From the NCBI RefSeq assembly GCF_000372745.1, contig NZ_KB889741.1, positions 1-64,000 of the forward strand: a stretch of 64,000 nucleotides of DNA, written 5' to 3'. Source of the DNA: Embleya scabrispora DSM 41855. GTDB taxonomy: Bacteria > Actinomycetota > Actinomycetes > Streptomycetales > Streptomycetaceae. The notes under the pieces were generated by a model. That model saw only the letters and a list, made by a program, of their open reading frames with translations, did no database searches and was not told the origin of the DNA. Below, piece after piece: positions 56,738-64,000 of the stretch (within the stretch, counting starts at the first letter, position 1; the number at the start of each line of letters is the position of its first letter). The position numbers and the translations under genes were made by a program.

Positions 56738-57709
56738 TCAGACCGGGCGGGTGGCGCCGGCGATCGGCATGGTGTTGATCGAGGCGATCTCGACCGGCTT
56801 GCGCGGGTTGGCGGCGTGCACCATCTTGCCGTCGCCGATGTAGATGCCGACGTGGCTGATGCCCGAGTAGAAGAACACCAGGTCGCCGGGCTGCAGGTTG
56901 GCGATCGACACGTGCGGGTCGGCGGCGAACTGGTCGTTGGTCACGCGCGGCAGCGAGATGCCCGCGGACTTGTACGCCGCCTGGACCAGACCCGAGCAGT
57001 CGTAGGCGTTCGGGCCGGTGGCGCCGTACACGTACGGCTTGCCGATCTGCGCCTTGGCGAAGGCCACGGCCTGGGCGGCCTTGCTGCTCGACGCGGTGGA
57101 CGCACCGCCGGTCGGCGCCTGGTTGCCCTTCGAGCCGCCGGTGGCGGGCTTGGCGGGGGCCTTGGCGGCGGGCTTGACCGACAGCGCGGCCGACGGCTTG
57201 GTGGTGGTCTTGCCGGGCGTGACGCCGGTCTTCGGCTGCACCTTGATGCTCGGCTGGGCCGGGGCGGCGGCCTTGGAGAGCGCGGGCGCCGAGCCGGTCA
57301 GCTTGAGCGTCTGCCCGATCCGGATGAGGTCCGGGCCGGACAGGAGCACGTCGCGGTTGAGCTCGTACAGGCTCTGCCAGCCGCCGGTGACCTGGTTGGT
57401 CTGGGCGAGCCGGGACAGCGTGTCACCGGCCTTGACCACGTAGCCGGCCTTGTCGGCGGGAGCGGCGGTCTCCGACGCGGCGGGCGCGGCCTGGACCGGG
57501 GCGGACTCGACCGCGGCGGTCGGGGTCGCCGACAGCACGGCGGAGGCACCGGAGGGGACCTGCTCGGAGGTGGAGGGGGCGTACGCATGGGCCGTACCGG
57601 CAGCGGCGACCGGGATCACGACCCCCATGCCGGCGATGCCCACCGCCGCGACGAAGCGGCGGACGTTGGTGGGTCGAGCGGCGCGATGGCGAGCGTTTGC
57701 GGACAGCAT
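56738..57709 (-). CDS. Secreted LysM-NlpC/P60 peptidoglycan hydrolase
   Basis: 323 residues. Signal peptide at 1-42 (basic N-region, hydrophobic G-I-A-G-M-G-V-V-I-P-V-A-A-A-G-T-A-H-A, cleavage after A-H-A). LysM domain at about 86-138 (Y-V-V-K-A-G-D-T-L-S-R-L-A). A Lys/Pro/Thr linker follows, then an NlpC/P60 domain at about 207-320 with catalytic Cys in Y-D-C-S-G-L-V-Q and His in S-H-V-G-I-Y-I-G. It should cleave peptide stems of the cell wall. ATG 57709 is preferred to the longer open frame because it opens a normal signal peptide. The leader carries a cyclic-di-AMP riboswitch. Confidence 0.93.
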   Translation of the reverse strand: MLSANARHRAARPTNVRRFVAAVGIAGMGVVIPVAAAGTAHAYAPSTSEQVPSGASAVLSATPTAAVESAPVQAAPAASETAAPADKAGYVVKAGDTLSRLAQTNQVTGGWQSLYELNRDVLLSGPDLIRIGQTLKLTGSAPALSKAAAPAQPSIKVQPKTGVTPGKTTTKPSAALSVKPAAKAPAKPATGGSKGNQAPTGGASTASSSKAAQAVAFAKAQIGKPYVYGATGPNAYDCSGLVQAAYKSAGISLPRVTNDQFAADPHVSIANLQPGDLVFFYSGISHVGIYIGDGKMVHAANPRKPVEIASINTMPIAGATRPV

Positions 57710-57720
57710 GAAATGGGGTC

Positions 57721-57852
57721 CTCTCCTGTCGCCTACGAGGTGAGCTGTCGGATTCGGACTGGAGCAGCCCGGTCGCGCGACACGCGACTTCACCCCTAGC
57801 CGTCACCGGAACGATCCCGGCCACGGCGATTCACCTGGTTCCCCCGCTCCCG
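57721..57852 (-). ncRNA. Cyclic-di-AMP riboswitch (ydaO-yuaA type)
   Basis: In the leader of the NlpC/P60 gene the minus strand shows the conserved blocks of the ydaO riboswitch in order: GGGGGAACC, GGTGAATCG, GGGGTGAA, then GGGCTGCTCC, CCGAATCCGACAGCTCACC and TCGTAGGCG, ending just before the ribosome binding site. This class is regularly found upstream of actinobacterial cell-wall hydrolase genes and generally turns expression off when c-di-AMP is high. The upstream 57853-58284 region holds a hairpin TTCACC-CGAAA-GGTGAA (57915-57931) and an AT-rich patch (about 58075-58200) but no gene I can support. Confidence 0.85.
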
Positions 57853-58284
57853 TCGGATTCTTCGATGTAGACCTCCCGCTGCCGGCGACGGGATTCGGCG
57901 TACCGGCGGCGGGGTTCACCCGAAAGGTGAATCGGCGAGAAAGGTAGGCAATGCGCATGCCGGATCACAACCGAAACGCGGACTTTGCCTCCGGCGTAAA
58001 GGCGGAATAAAGGCGACATCTCGTCCCGGTCTCGCTCGGCGCACCGGTGGTGACGAGGACATATCTCGGAGAGTGGCGTGATCATCCGGTCACGGAAAAT
58101 AATCGAGATTCGTTGCGCGCGGCAGGAAATGAATTACTACATGAAGTCGGCTATATAGTTTATGTCCGTTTTATCCGTGCGGTCTACATCACATTTCGGA
58201 CGGTTCGCCCGAGGGGCATGCCGGACATGCCGGCGATCGAACGATTCGCCCCCGGCCCGCTCCGCGCCGGCGCGATCCCCGCCG

Positions 58285-58434
58285 TCACAACTCGCGCAGC
58301 GCCGCCAAGAGCCGGTCTCGAGCCCAGTCCAACAACGCGTGCCGGGTCTCACCGCCGATCCGGACGAGCGCGACCTCGGTGAACCCGGCCTCGACGTACG
58401 GGCGCACCGCGTCGACGAACGCGCCCACGTCGTG
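58285..58434 (-). pseudogene. C-terminal fragment of an F420-dependent LLM oxidoreductase
   Basis: A 49-residue stretch (V-G-A-F-V-D-A-V-R-P-Y-V-E-A-G-F-T-E-V-A-L, then L-L-A-A-L-R-E-L and stop) matches the end of the luciferase-like F420-dependent oxidoreductases (the A-L-x-P-Y-V-D-A-G-F-T-x-V region). Upstream of H-D-V the reading frame loses all similarity, so only the tail of a gene remains. Confidence 0.65.
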
Positions 58435-58623
58435 TAGCCGATCTTGACCATGGGACGCGGGTGTCCGACCGGCTCGGCGGAAAACCCGCGCGATGCCCGC
58501 GCCGCGCCACGACCCGTGTCGCGACCGAGGGGTTTCCACCGGACACGCGTGCGGCGAGGCGGCACTGTGGTGCGCACGGGCGTGGCCGACGAGTGCGCCG
58601 ATCGGGAACACCGGGGGTGGGGC

Positions 58624-59484
58624 ATGATCGCCGCAGTGCGCGAGAGCGTCGCTACGGGAACGGCGTGGGCGTCGAGCGACCCGCAGGCGGGCCGGGACCT
58701 GGCGGACTGGTCCGCGCCGACGGGTCCGGCTCGGCTGTACCTGGTCCTGACGCTGGTCTGCGTGGGCTACTTCGTGGTCGCCTGGCTGCTCCGCTTCGCG
58801 CGCGCGTACCGGCTGCGCAGGCACCCCGCGCCGCCCACCGCCGGGCGCCCCCTCGACGTCTGGGAGATCGCGCTGCTGGTGGGCGGTCCGACTCGGTTCG
58901 CCCAGGTCGCGCTGGTGGCGATGCATCGCCGTCGACGGGCGGTGATCGGTGCGGATCGTCGGGTCAGCCTGCTCGCGCCACGGCCGGACGACGAGATCGA
59001 GCGCACGGTCTTCGACGCGGTCGGTCCGGCGCGCACCGCCTTGGTCGGGCCGGTGGTGGACGCCGTCGCCCGGCCCGGCCCGACCGCCGGATGGCGTCCG
59101 GTGCGGGCCCGGCTGGAACAGGACGGACTCCTGCTGACCGAGCAGGACGTCGACCCGCGCGGCATCGGCGGCCTGTGCGTGGTCCTGCTGCTCGGCGTCG
59201 TGCTCAGCTTCGCCGAGGCGGTGAGCGGCTCCCCGGCCTGGGCCGCGGTCGTCTTCTTCGCGCTGATCGTCCTCGTACCGCGGCTGTTCGCCAAGTCCCT
59301 CGCCGCGCAGACCATGGCCGGCCGGGCCCGGATCGTGGAACTCCGCACGATGCCGCCGACCGTGTGGACCGACACCGACGAGGACGTGCTGACCCGGATC
59401 GCGGTGTTCGGCCCGGAAGCGATCCCTGATCCGATCGTCCGCTCGTCCCTGATGTCGCCACCTCCCACGCCGTCGTCGAGTTGA
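58624..59484 (+). CDS. TIGR04222 domain-containing membrane protein
   Basis: 286 residues. N-terminal helix at about 37-57 (Y-L-V-L-T-L-V-C-V-G-Y-F-V-V-A-W-L), then W-E-I-A-L-L-V-G-G-P near 79-88, the TIGR04222 signature, and two further helices near 180-215. The protein ends in a short Pro/Ser tail, without the Cys- or His-rich C-terminus some family members have. Function unknown. ATG 58624 has GGGGTGGGG close upstream. Converges with the GDT1-type gene. Confidence 0.8.
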   Translation: MIAAVRESVATGTAWASSDPQAGRDLADWSAPTGPARLYLVLTLVCVGYFVVAWLLRFARAYRLRRHPAPPTAGRPLDVWEIALLVGGPTRFAQVALVAMHRRRRAVIGADRRVSLLAPRPDDEIERTVFDAVGPARTALVGPVVDAVARPGPTAGWRPVRARLEQDGLLLTEQDVDPRGIGGLCVVLLLGVVLSFAEAVSGSPAWAAVVFFALIVLVPRLFAKSLAAQTMAGRARIVELRTMPPTVWTDTDEDVLTRIAVFGPEAIPDPIVRSSLMSPPPTPSSS

Positions 59485-59515
59485 CCGGGCGGGCCCGGGC
59501 GAGCGGCAACGCGGG

Positions 59516-60100
59516 TCAGCCGGCGAACACCTCCACCAGGGACCAGATCGCCAGCCCGAGCATGCACGCGCCGCCGATTCGCTGCACGATCAGAAGCGGG
59601 ACCCGCTTGGCGATGAACCGTCCCGCGAGCAGGGCCAGTGCGGAGACCGACATCAGTGCCGCGGCCGACCCGATCGCGGTGGACCAGGTGCCGTTGGTGG
59701 CCGCCAGGTTGGCGGTGGTGATCTGGGTGAGGTCGCCCCATTCGCTGATGAACACGGCTGTGAACGCGGTCGAGAAGACCGTCCGGAAACCGGTGACGGT
59801 CTTGCCCGCGGTGACCTCGTCGTCGTCGCCGGCCCCGCCGCGCAGCAGCATGAAGGCGCCGAAGCCGAACAGCGCGGCGGAGACGAGTTTGACGATCCAG
59901 CCGGGAAGGAGGCCGAGCAGACCGCCCGCGCCGACGGCGATGGCGACGTGCACGACGAACGCGGTCGAGGTGCCGAACCAGACGTACAGCGGTCGCATGC
60001 GGGTGCCCATGGCAAGCGACGCGAACATGGTCTTGTCCGGGAGTTCGGCGAGGAAGATGAGCCCGAAGGCGGTCAGGATCGCCAGAGGGTCGAGGTGCAT
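59516..60100 (-). CDS. TMEM165/GDT1 family cation transporter (manganese efflux type)
   Basis: 194 residues with six helices arranged as two repeats, each carrying the family E-x-G/P-D-K/R-T motif: A-E-L-P-D-K-T-M-F near 18-26 and S-E-W-G-D-L-T-Q near 119-126. Bacterial members export Mn2+. The yybP-ykoY riboswitch directly upstream supports manganese as the physiological substrate. Confidence 0.9.
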   Translation of the reverse strand: MHLDPLAILTAFGLIFLAELPDKTMFASLAMGTRMRPLYVWFGTSTAFVVHVAIAVGAGGLLGLLPGWIVKLVSAALFGFGAFMLLRGGAGDDDEVTAGKTVTGFRTVFSTAFTAVFISEWGDLTQITTANLAATNGTWSTAIGSAAALMSVSALALLAGRFIAKRVPLLIVQRIGGACMLGLAIWSLVEVFAG

Positions 60101-60217
60101 CCGGGTGGCTTTCTGCGAGAGCCGGGCCCCGGATCTTCACGAAGGCGCCGCTCGGCGACCGGAGGACCACTCGGCCCGGCACGACGGGTGCACCCGCGCG
60201 GAACGCGGATGCGTCGA

Positions 60218-60322
60218 TACCTGGCCGAAGGTCTCGCCCGCCCGCACAAGGCACGGGCCCGGCCACCGGGAGTCCGAGGACTCCAGCATGTCGACGACCG
60301 GTTCGCGGGGCTACTCCCCTTC
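60218..60322 (-). ncRNA. Manganese riboswitch (yybP-ykoY)
   Basis: On the minus strand the leader contains GGGGAGTAGCCCCGCG, then GGTCGTCGACATGC, a variable hairpin GGAGTCC-TC-GGACTCC, and the closing block GCGAGACCTTCGGCC, the hallmark sequences of actinobacterial yybP-ykoY riboswitches. A TAGGGT -10 element lies just upstream (60333-60338). The RNA switches on Mn2+ exporters when manganese is high, fitting the GDT1-type gene that starts at 60100. Confidence 0.87.
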
Positions 60323-60360
60323 GCTGCCGCAGACCCTACCGCACCTCGCCACCCGGCCGG

Positions 60361-60909
60361 CTACGGCGCGGCCGATCCCAGGACCCGGGCCAGCGACCAG
60401 CGCAGTTGGTCCTCGTCCAGCACCGCGTCCAGCGTGAGCACCTGCAACATGGTGCCGTCCAGCACCACGAGCGCCGCCGCGGCCGCCCGCGGTCCGACCC
60501 GGGCGGACAGGAAGTCGCCGACCCCCTCGACCCACGCCAGGGCGAACCCGCGCAGTTGCGGGCTGCGAGCCGCCGCCAGATACAACTCGTACTCGACCAG
60601 CGCGCGCGGGCGGTCCGCGAGGTATTCGGCGGTGAGCGCCGTGAGCACCGCCGGCAGGTCCTCGGCGTCGCGGGCCCGCCGCACCCACTCGTCCAGCAGC
60701 GCCACCGTCTCCGCCGACGCGTACGCGAGCGCTGCGGCGACCAGGTCGTCGAGCGACGCGAAGTAGTACGTCGTCGCCCCCAACGGCACACCGGCCCGGG
60801 CCGCGACCAGGCGATGCGTGGTGTTGCCCACCCCCACCTCGGCGATCACCTCGCACGCACCCCGTACGATCCGCAGCCGCCGACCCTCGGGATCGCGGGT
60901 CGCGGTCAA
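60361..60909 (-). CDS. TetR family transcriptional regulator
   Basis: 182 residues from TTG 60909, which overlaps the SMR gene stop (TTGA). N-terminal helix-turn-helix: R-L-R-I-V-R-G-A-C-E-V-I-A-E-V-G-V-G-N-T-T-H-R-L-V-A-A-R-A-G-V-P-L-G-A-T-T-Y-Y-F near 12-51, then an all-helical ligand domain. The longer open frame upstream is antisense-like and rejected. It is co-transcribed with the SMR exporter and should repress it via the tandem operators at 61274-61299. Confidence 0.88.
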   Translation of the reverse strand: MTATRDPEGRRLRIVRGACEVIAEVGVGNTTHRLVAARAGVPLGATTYYFASLDDLVAAALAYASAETVALLDEWVRRARDAEDLPAVLTALTAEYLADRPRALVEYELYLAAARSPQLRGFALAWVEGVGDFLSARVGPRAAAAALVVLDGTMLQVLTLDAVLDEDQLRWSLARVLGSAAP

Positions 60910-61226
60910 TGCGCACCACCCAGGTTCAGCACCACCACGCCCGCGATCACCAGCGCCATCCCGAACGCCTTGAGCAGCGTCACCGGCTCGTTCAGGAACG
61001 CCGCCCCGACCAGCGCGATCGCCACGGTCCCCAGGCCGGACCAGATCGCGTAGGCCGTGCCCACCTGCAACTGCCGCAACGACAGCGTCAGCAGGTAGAA
61101 GGCTCCCGCGTAGCCGGCCAGACACGTCAGGGTCGGCCACAGCCGGGTGAACCCATCGGTGCTCTTGAGCAGGCTGGTCGCGATCACCTCACACGAGATC
61201 GCCAGTCCCAGGAACAGCCAGGCCAC
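60906..61226 (-). CDS. Small multidrug resistance (SMR) exporter
   Basis: 106 residues with four helices, the EmrE/QacC layout. It starts V-A-W-L-F-L-G-L-A-I-S-C-E-V-I-A-T-S-L-L-K, with the essential membrane Glu13 and Lys21, then Y-A-I-W-S-G-L-G-T near 59. GTG 61226 has GGAGGGAGA six bases upstream. SMR proteins export quaternary ammonium or guanidinium compounds as dimers. First gene of the SMR-TetR operon. Confidence 0.92.
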   Translation of the reverse strand: MAWLFLGLAISCEVIATSLLKSTDGFTRLWPTLTCLAGYAGAFYLLTLSLRQLQVGTAYAIWSGLGTVAIALVGAAFLNEPVTLLKAFGMALVIAGVVVLNLGGAH

Positions 61227-61273
61227 GAGCTTCTCCCTCCGAGTGGTGCGGACGCAGTGCTGCGGACGCAGTG

Positions 61274-61299
61274 GTACAGATGTACAAGTACAAATGTAC
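61274..61299. promoter_or_regulatory. Tandem TetR operators
   Basis: Two 12-bp palindromes, GTACA-GA-TGTAC (61274-61285) and GTACA-AA-TGTAC (61288-61299), start exactly 14 bp apart and read as a 14-bp direct repeat. They lie 48 bp before the SMR start and 52 bp before the plus-strand kinase-like gene at 61351, so they may affect both directions. Confidence 0.7.
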
Positions 61300-61350
61300 A
61301 AGTCCGAGGTGTGGGGATGTCCAGGGCGAATCGGTCGGTAGGCTGCGTCG

Positions 61351-61986
61351 GTGTCCATCGAACGGCCGGATCCGCACTGGGGCGTGACGGCCGCTCGACT
61401 CGCCGCGCGTGCCGTCGCGTCGCCGCCGTCGATCGGTGCGACCCGGTTGGTTGCGGTGGACGGGATCGGCGGGTCCGGCAAGTCCACGCTCGCCGATGCG
61501 CTCGCCGTGCGGCTGGGGGGTGCGCCCGTGGTGCGTCTGGACGACTTCGCCCGGCCCGGGGACTTCTTCGGCTGGCTGCCGCGACTGCGCGCTCGACTGC
61601 TCGAACCGCTCGCCCGGGGTGAGGCGACCCGCTGCGACACCTACGACTGGGCCGGCTATCGGGTCAGCGGCTGGAGCGAGGTGCCGGCCGCGCCGGTGTT
61701 GATCCTGGAGGGGGTCGGCGCGGCCCGGCGCGAGCTCGGCCCGGTGACCGCGCTGCGGATCCGTGTCGACACGCCCGGCGAGCTCGCCGCCGCTCGCACC
61801 CTGGACCGGGACGGTCCCCAGGTCGCCTGGTTCTGGCGGCTGTGGCGCGCCGCCGAGGCCGCACACCTGGCCGAAGACCGCCCCTGGACCCGCCCGCACC
61901 TGCGCGTCGACGGGACCGGCGGGCCAGGTGAGGCCGGGGCCGGCGCCGATCGGCGGATACCTGCCGGCAGGGGCGGTCGACGGTAG
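61351..61986 (+). CDS. Uridine kinase-like P-loop protein
   Basis: 211 residues from GTG 61351. P-loop G-I-G-G-S-G-K-S-T near 38-46, then L-D-D-F-A-R-P-G-D-F-F near 67-77 and I-L-E-G-V-G-A-A-R near 120, as in the short actinobacterial proteins annotated as uridine kinase or (d)NMP kinase-like. The last 35 residues are Gly/Arg-rich and may be disordered. The true phosphoacceptor is unproven. Confidence 0.82.
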   Translation: MSIERPDPHWGVTAARLAARAVASPPSIGATRLVAVDGIGGSGKSTLADALAVRLGGAPVVRLDDFARPGDFFGWLPRLRARLLEPLARGEATRCDTYDWAGYRVSGWSEVPAAPVLILEGVGAARRELGPVTALRIRVDTPGELAAARTLDRDGPQVAWFWRLWRAAEAAHLAEDRPWTRPHLRVDGTGGPGEAGAGADRRIPAGRGGRR

Positions 61987-62148
61987 CCGCCTCGGGGTGG
62001 GGAGGGATCACACGCCGGCGGCGCCGGCCGGGCGCGCGGTCGCAGACACCACCTCGCCGGGGACACCGCCCCGGACCGCACGCGCGCCGCCCGTCCCGCG
62101 CGCGGGCTCACCCCCGGCGCGGGACGAGCAAGTCCCCGCGAATCCCGC

Positions 62149-64000
62149 CTATTTGCGCCCGAGGCGGCGTGGCGCGACGTCCATCGCGTTGGACCGGCGG
62201 TCCTCGGCGAGGTCGGCGATCTCCTCGGGATCGGCGTTGTTCGCCCGCGCGTACTCCTCGGCCATCGCCGTCGAACTCGACCAGCCGCTCCAGTAGTTCT
62301 CGGTGCGGCCGAGGCCCGAACCGTGTTCGAGCCCGGCGGTGTCCGCGGCCAGCGCGTGCGCCGTGTACCAGTCCATCATCCGGCCGGCGGGGATGCCGAC
62401 GTGCGGGATGTAGCTGAGGACCTGCGCGGTCGTGAGGTACTGGAACTTGCGGTTCCAGGTCGCCTCGGTGACCCCCGCCTCGCGCGCTGCGACGATCGAC
62501 TCGTCACGCAGACCGTCCATGGTCCCGAGCGCGTTGAACGCCTGCCGGGCCTCGACGTCCATGGCCGGCAACGCGCCCGGCGCCTTGACCACCGGGTGAT
62601 GGGCCAACACGTCGGCGGCATGGTTGACGGTGGCGCCGTGCATGACCGCGAATGCCTCGGGATCGGTGCCGGCGGCGGTGATCACCCGCATCAGGTCCTG
62701 GTCGTGGAACATCGAACCGTTCCGGCCGTCCTTGGCCACGAGTTGGTCGTACACGCCGTCGCCCATGTACGACGCGACCATGTTGCCCACGCTGTCGCGC
62801 ATGATCGCCGGGAACTTGCCCTGCTTCCCGTCCTCCCCGCCCAGCGCCGAGACGGTGTCGCGCATGATCTGCTTCATCGTCTCGTCGTGCACGGGATGGT
62901 CGCCGCCGGGCAGACCGTAGCCGCCGGTGGGCACCCGGCCGGTGGCGGCGGCCTCCAACGCGCGCCCCAACTGGTCGTAGCCGGGCGGGGTGTAGCCCTC
63001 GGGAATCGGCCCGGCGCCGTCCCAGTCCATCAGCCAGTGCCGGTCCTTGAGCATGTAGGCGACCTCGCCCGGGTGCTCGGCCGGATCGAAGAACTCCTTC
63101 GCGGCCTCCGGGTTGTTGCCGAACGCGGCCATCAGGCCGGTCATCGGGTCGAGCCCCGCGCCGTGCCCGTCGGTGATGTCGAGCCGGAACCCGTTGTACA
63201 TCGCCCCCGACGGGGTGTTCTTGAGCCATACCGCGGGATCGTCCCGCTCCATGGCACGCATGTCCTGGCCGATCCGGCGCAGGAAATCGGTGTCCTGATT
63301 CCCGGTGTCCAGCAGGGTGCCCAGGAGTTGGTAACCGTAGGGCTGAAACGAATACAGTCCGATGTCGGTCTTCTCCCGGCCGGCCCGCTCGAGTTCGTCG
63401 ATCCAATTCTGATCGACGTGCGGTCCGGGCCCCTTGCCGGTCCCGGCGGCCAACACCCGGCCCAGATCGGCCTGGATGGCCTTGAGGTCCTCCTGCTGGT
63501 CCTTGGGCACATCGCTGCCCGCGCCCAGCTTGGCGATCATGCCCGCCAGCCACAGGGTGCCGCGCGGGCCCTGCTGGTTCAGGAACGGCGTACCGAACGC
63601 CGGATCGTCGGCGTTGGCGGCGAGCAGGTTGCGCAGTTCGCCGCGTTCGGCCGGGCTGAGCATCATCAGCCGGTTGGCCAGGTCGGTCGCCCGACGGGCG
63701 TCCTGGGCCGGCCCCGCGCCGACCGCCTTGCCGTTGAACTTCTTCGGGTCCTCGCCGCGGGTGTCCGCGTTCAATGCGAACGCGGCGCGCTGGTCGGCGG
63801 CGGTGGCCTCGGTCAGTGCCTTGCCGATCCGGTCGGCGATGGCCTGTGCCGCCTCCTTGAGCGGTTTGGTCACCGCGTCGTAGTCGTCCGGCGGCAGGTT
63901 GCGTGCGTACGGTGGCGCCGTCCAGTGCACGCCGCCGCTGTCGTCCACGGTCAGCTTCTGGTCGACCGCGTCGGCGATCGCCTTGGCCAGGTGCTCCTTC
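62149..64000 (-). CDS. Large hypothetical protein (DUF6571-like), 5' end outside window
   Basis: At least 617 residues; the frame is open through the window edge, so the start is not seen. The internal GTG at 63948 is not a convincing start because the residues before it (A-I-A-D-A-V-D-Q-K-L-T) continue smoothly. The sequence is soluble, rich in Asp, Gly and Ala, with motifs such as L-M-M-L-S-P-A-E-R-G-E-L, D-P-A-F-G-T-P-F-L and H-W-L-M-D-W-D. It resembles large actinobacterial proteins of the DUF6571 type, often found with WXG100/ESX-like small proteins. I cannot name a function. Confidence 0.6.
   Translation of the reverse strand, partial: KEHLAKAIADAVDQKLTVDDSGGVHWTAPPYARNLPPDDYDAVTKPLKEAAQAIADRIGKALTEATAADQRAAFALNADTRGEDPKKFNGKAVGAGPAQDARRATDLANRLMMLSPAERGELRNLLAANADDPAFGTPFLNQQGPRGTLWLAGMIAKLGAGSDVPKDQQEDLKAIQADLGRVLAAGTGKGPGPHVDQNWIDELERAGREKTDIGLYSFQPYGYQLLGTLLDTGNQDTDFLRRIGQDMRAMERDDPAVWLKNTPSGAMYNGFRLDITDGHGAGLDPMTGLMAAFGNNPEAAKEFFDPAEHPGEVAYMLKDRHWLMDWDGAGPIPEGYTPPGYDQLGRALEAAATGRVPTGGYGLPGGDHPVHDETMKQIMRDTVSALGGEDGKQGKFPAIMRDSVGNMVASYMGDGVYDQLVAKDGRNGSMFHDQDLMRVITAAGTDPEAFAVMHGATVNHAADVLAHHPVVKAPGALPAMDVEARQAFNALGTMDGLRDESIVAAREAGVTEATWNRKFQYLTTAQVLSYIPHVGIPAGRMMDWYTAHALAADTAGLEHGSGLGRTENYWSGWSSSTAMAEEYARANNADPEEIADLAEDRRSNAMDVAPRRLGRK

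Noticed and set aside
58047-58382. Small plus-strand frame in the region after the c-di-AMP riboswitch
   Set aside because: No ribosome binding site and atypical composition, and its end is antisense to the F420-oxidoreductase remnant; more likely promoter DNA.

Overview
The window is very GC-rich with strong third-position G/C bias, and many genes start with GTG or overlap by four bases. The families present (MmyB-like XRE, CGNR and YtrA regulators, TIGR04222, DUF3224, DUF993, HelR, NRPS with MbtH) point to a filamentous actinomycete of the Streptomyces/Embleya type. The species cannot be named from sequence alone. No rRNA, tRNA, CRISPR array or replication origin was seen.

Layout. 1-5.1 kb: tail of an IS630-type transposase, a divergent MFS exporter/MarR pair, an RlmG-like rRNA methyltransferase and a glycerate kinase. 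5.3-10.1 kb: a carbohydrate operon (Gfo/Idh dehydrogenase, DUF993 protein, TIM-barrel isomerase) divergent from a LacI regulator, with a perfect LacI-type palindrome between them. The same 14-bp core recurs in front of another TIM-barrel gene near 21.2 kb. 10.3-21.8 kb: a YtrA-type GntR/ABC exporter operon, an MFS/CGNR pair, MmyB-like and GlxA-like regulators, a cupin, a NarL-type two-component system, a membrane protein and a DUF3224 protein. 22.0-25.2 kb: a rifamycin-associated-element-like inverted repeat, a broken rifampin-type glycosyltransferase and an intact HelR. 25.3-33.4 kb: efflux, LysR, glutaminase-STAS, glyoxalase, DHFR-like, cupin and SDR genes.

33.5-51.1 kb is the standout: eight minus-strand genes overlap end to start by 4-8 bp and make up one NRPS operon. 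In transcription order: C-A-PCP; C-A(Ser)-PCP-TE fused to a 12-helix MFS transporter; an AMP-ligase; C-A(Gly-like)-PCP; MbtH; a free PCP; a free condensation domain; and a dimethylformamidase-beta-like protein. The TE has Cys in place of the usual nucleophilic Ser and follows a Ser-type module. A consensus-like promoter with two DasR-like (TGGTC-type) operators precedes the operon, and one TTA codon suggests bldA dependence. The natural reading is a small acyl-peptide made, released and exported by a single transcript. Its structure is not known to me.

51.4-64 kb: an IS5-type transposase remnant, a ROK repressor facing an APC permease and ROK kinase, an MBL hydrolase, and a LysM-NlpC/P60 hydrolase under a cyclic-di-AMP riboswitch. 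These are followed by a TIGR04222 membrane protein, a GDT1-type transporter under a manganese (yybP-ykoY) riboswitch, an SMR exporter/TetR pair with tandem operators, a P-loop nucleoside-kinase-like protein and the 3' part of a large secreted-system-like protein running off the edge.
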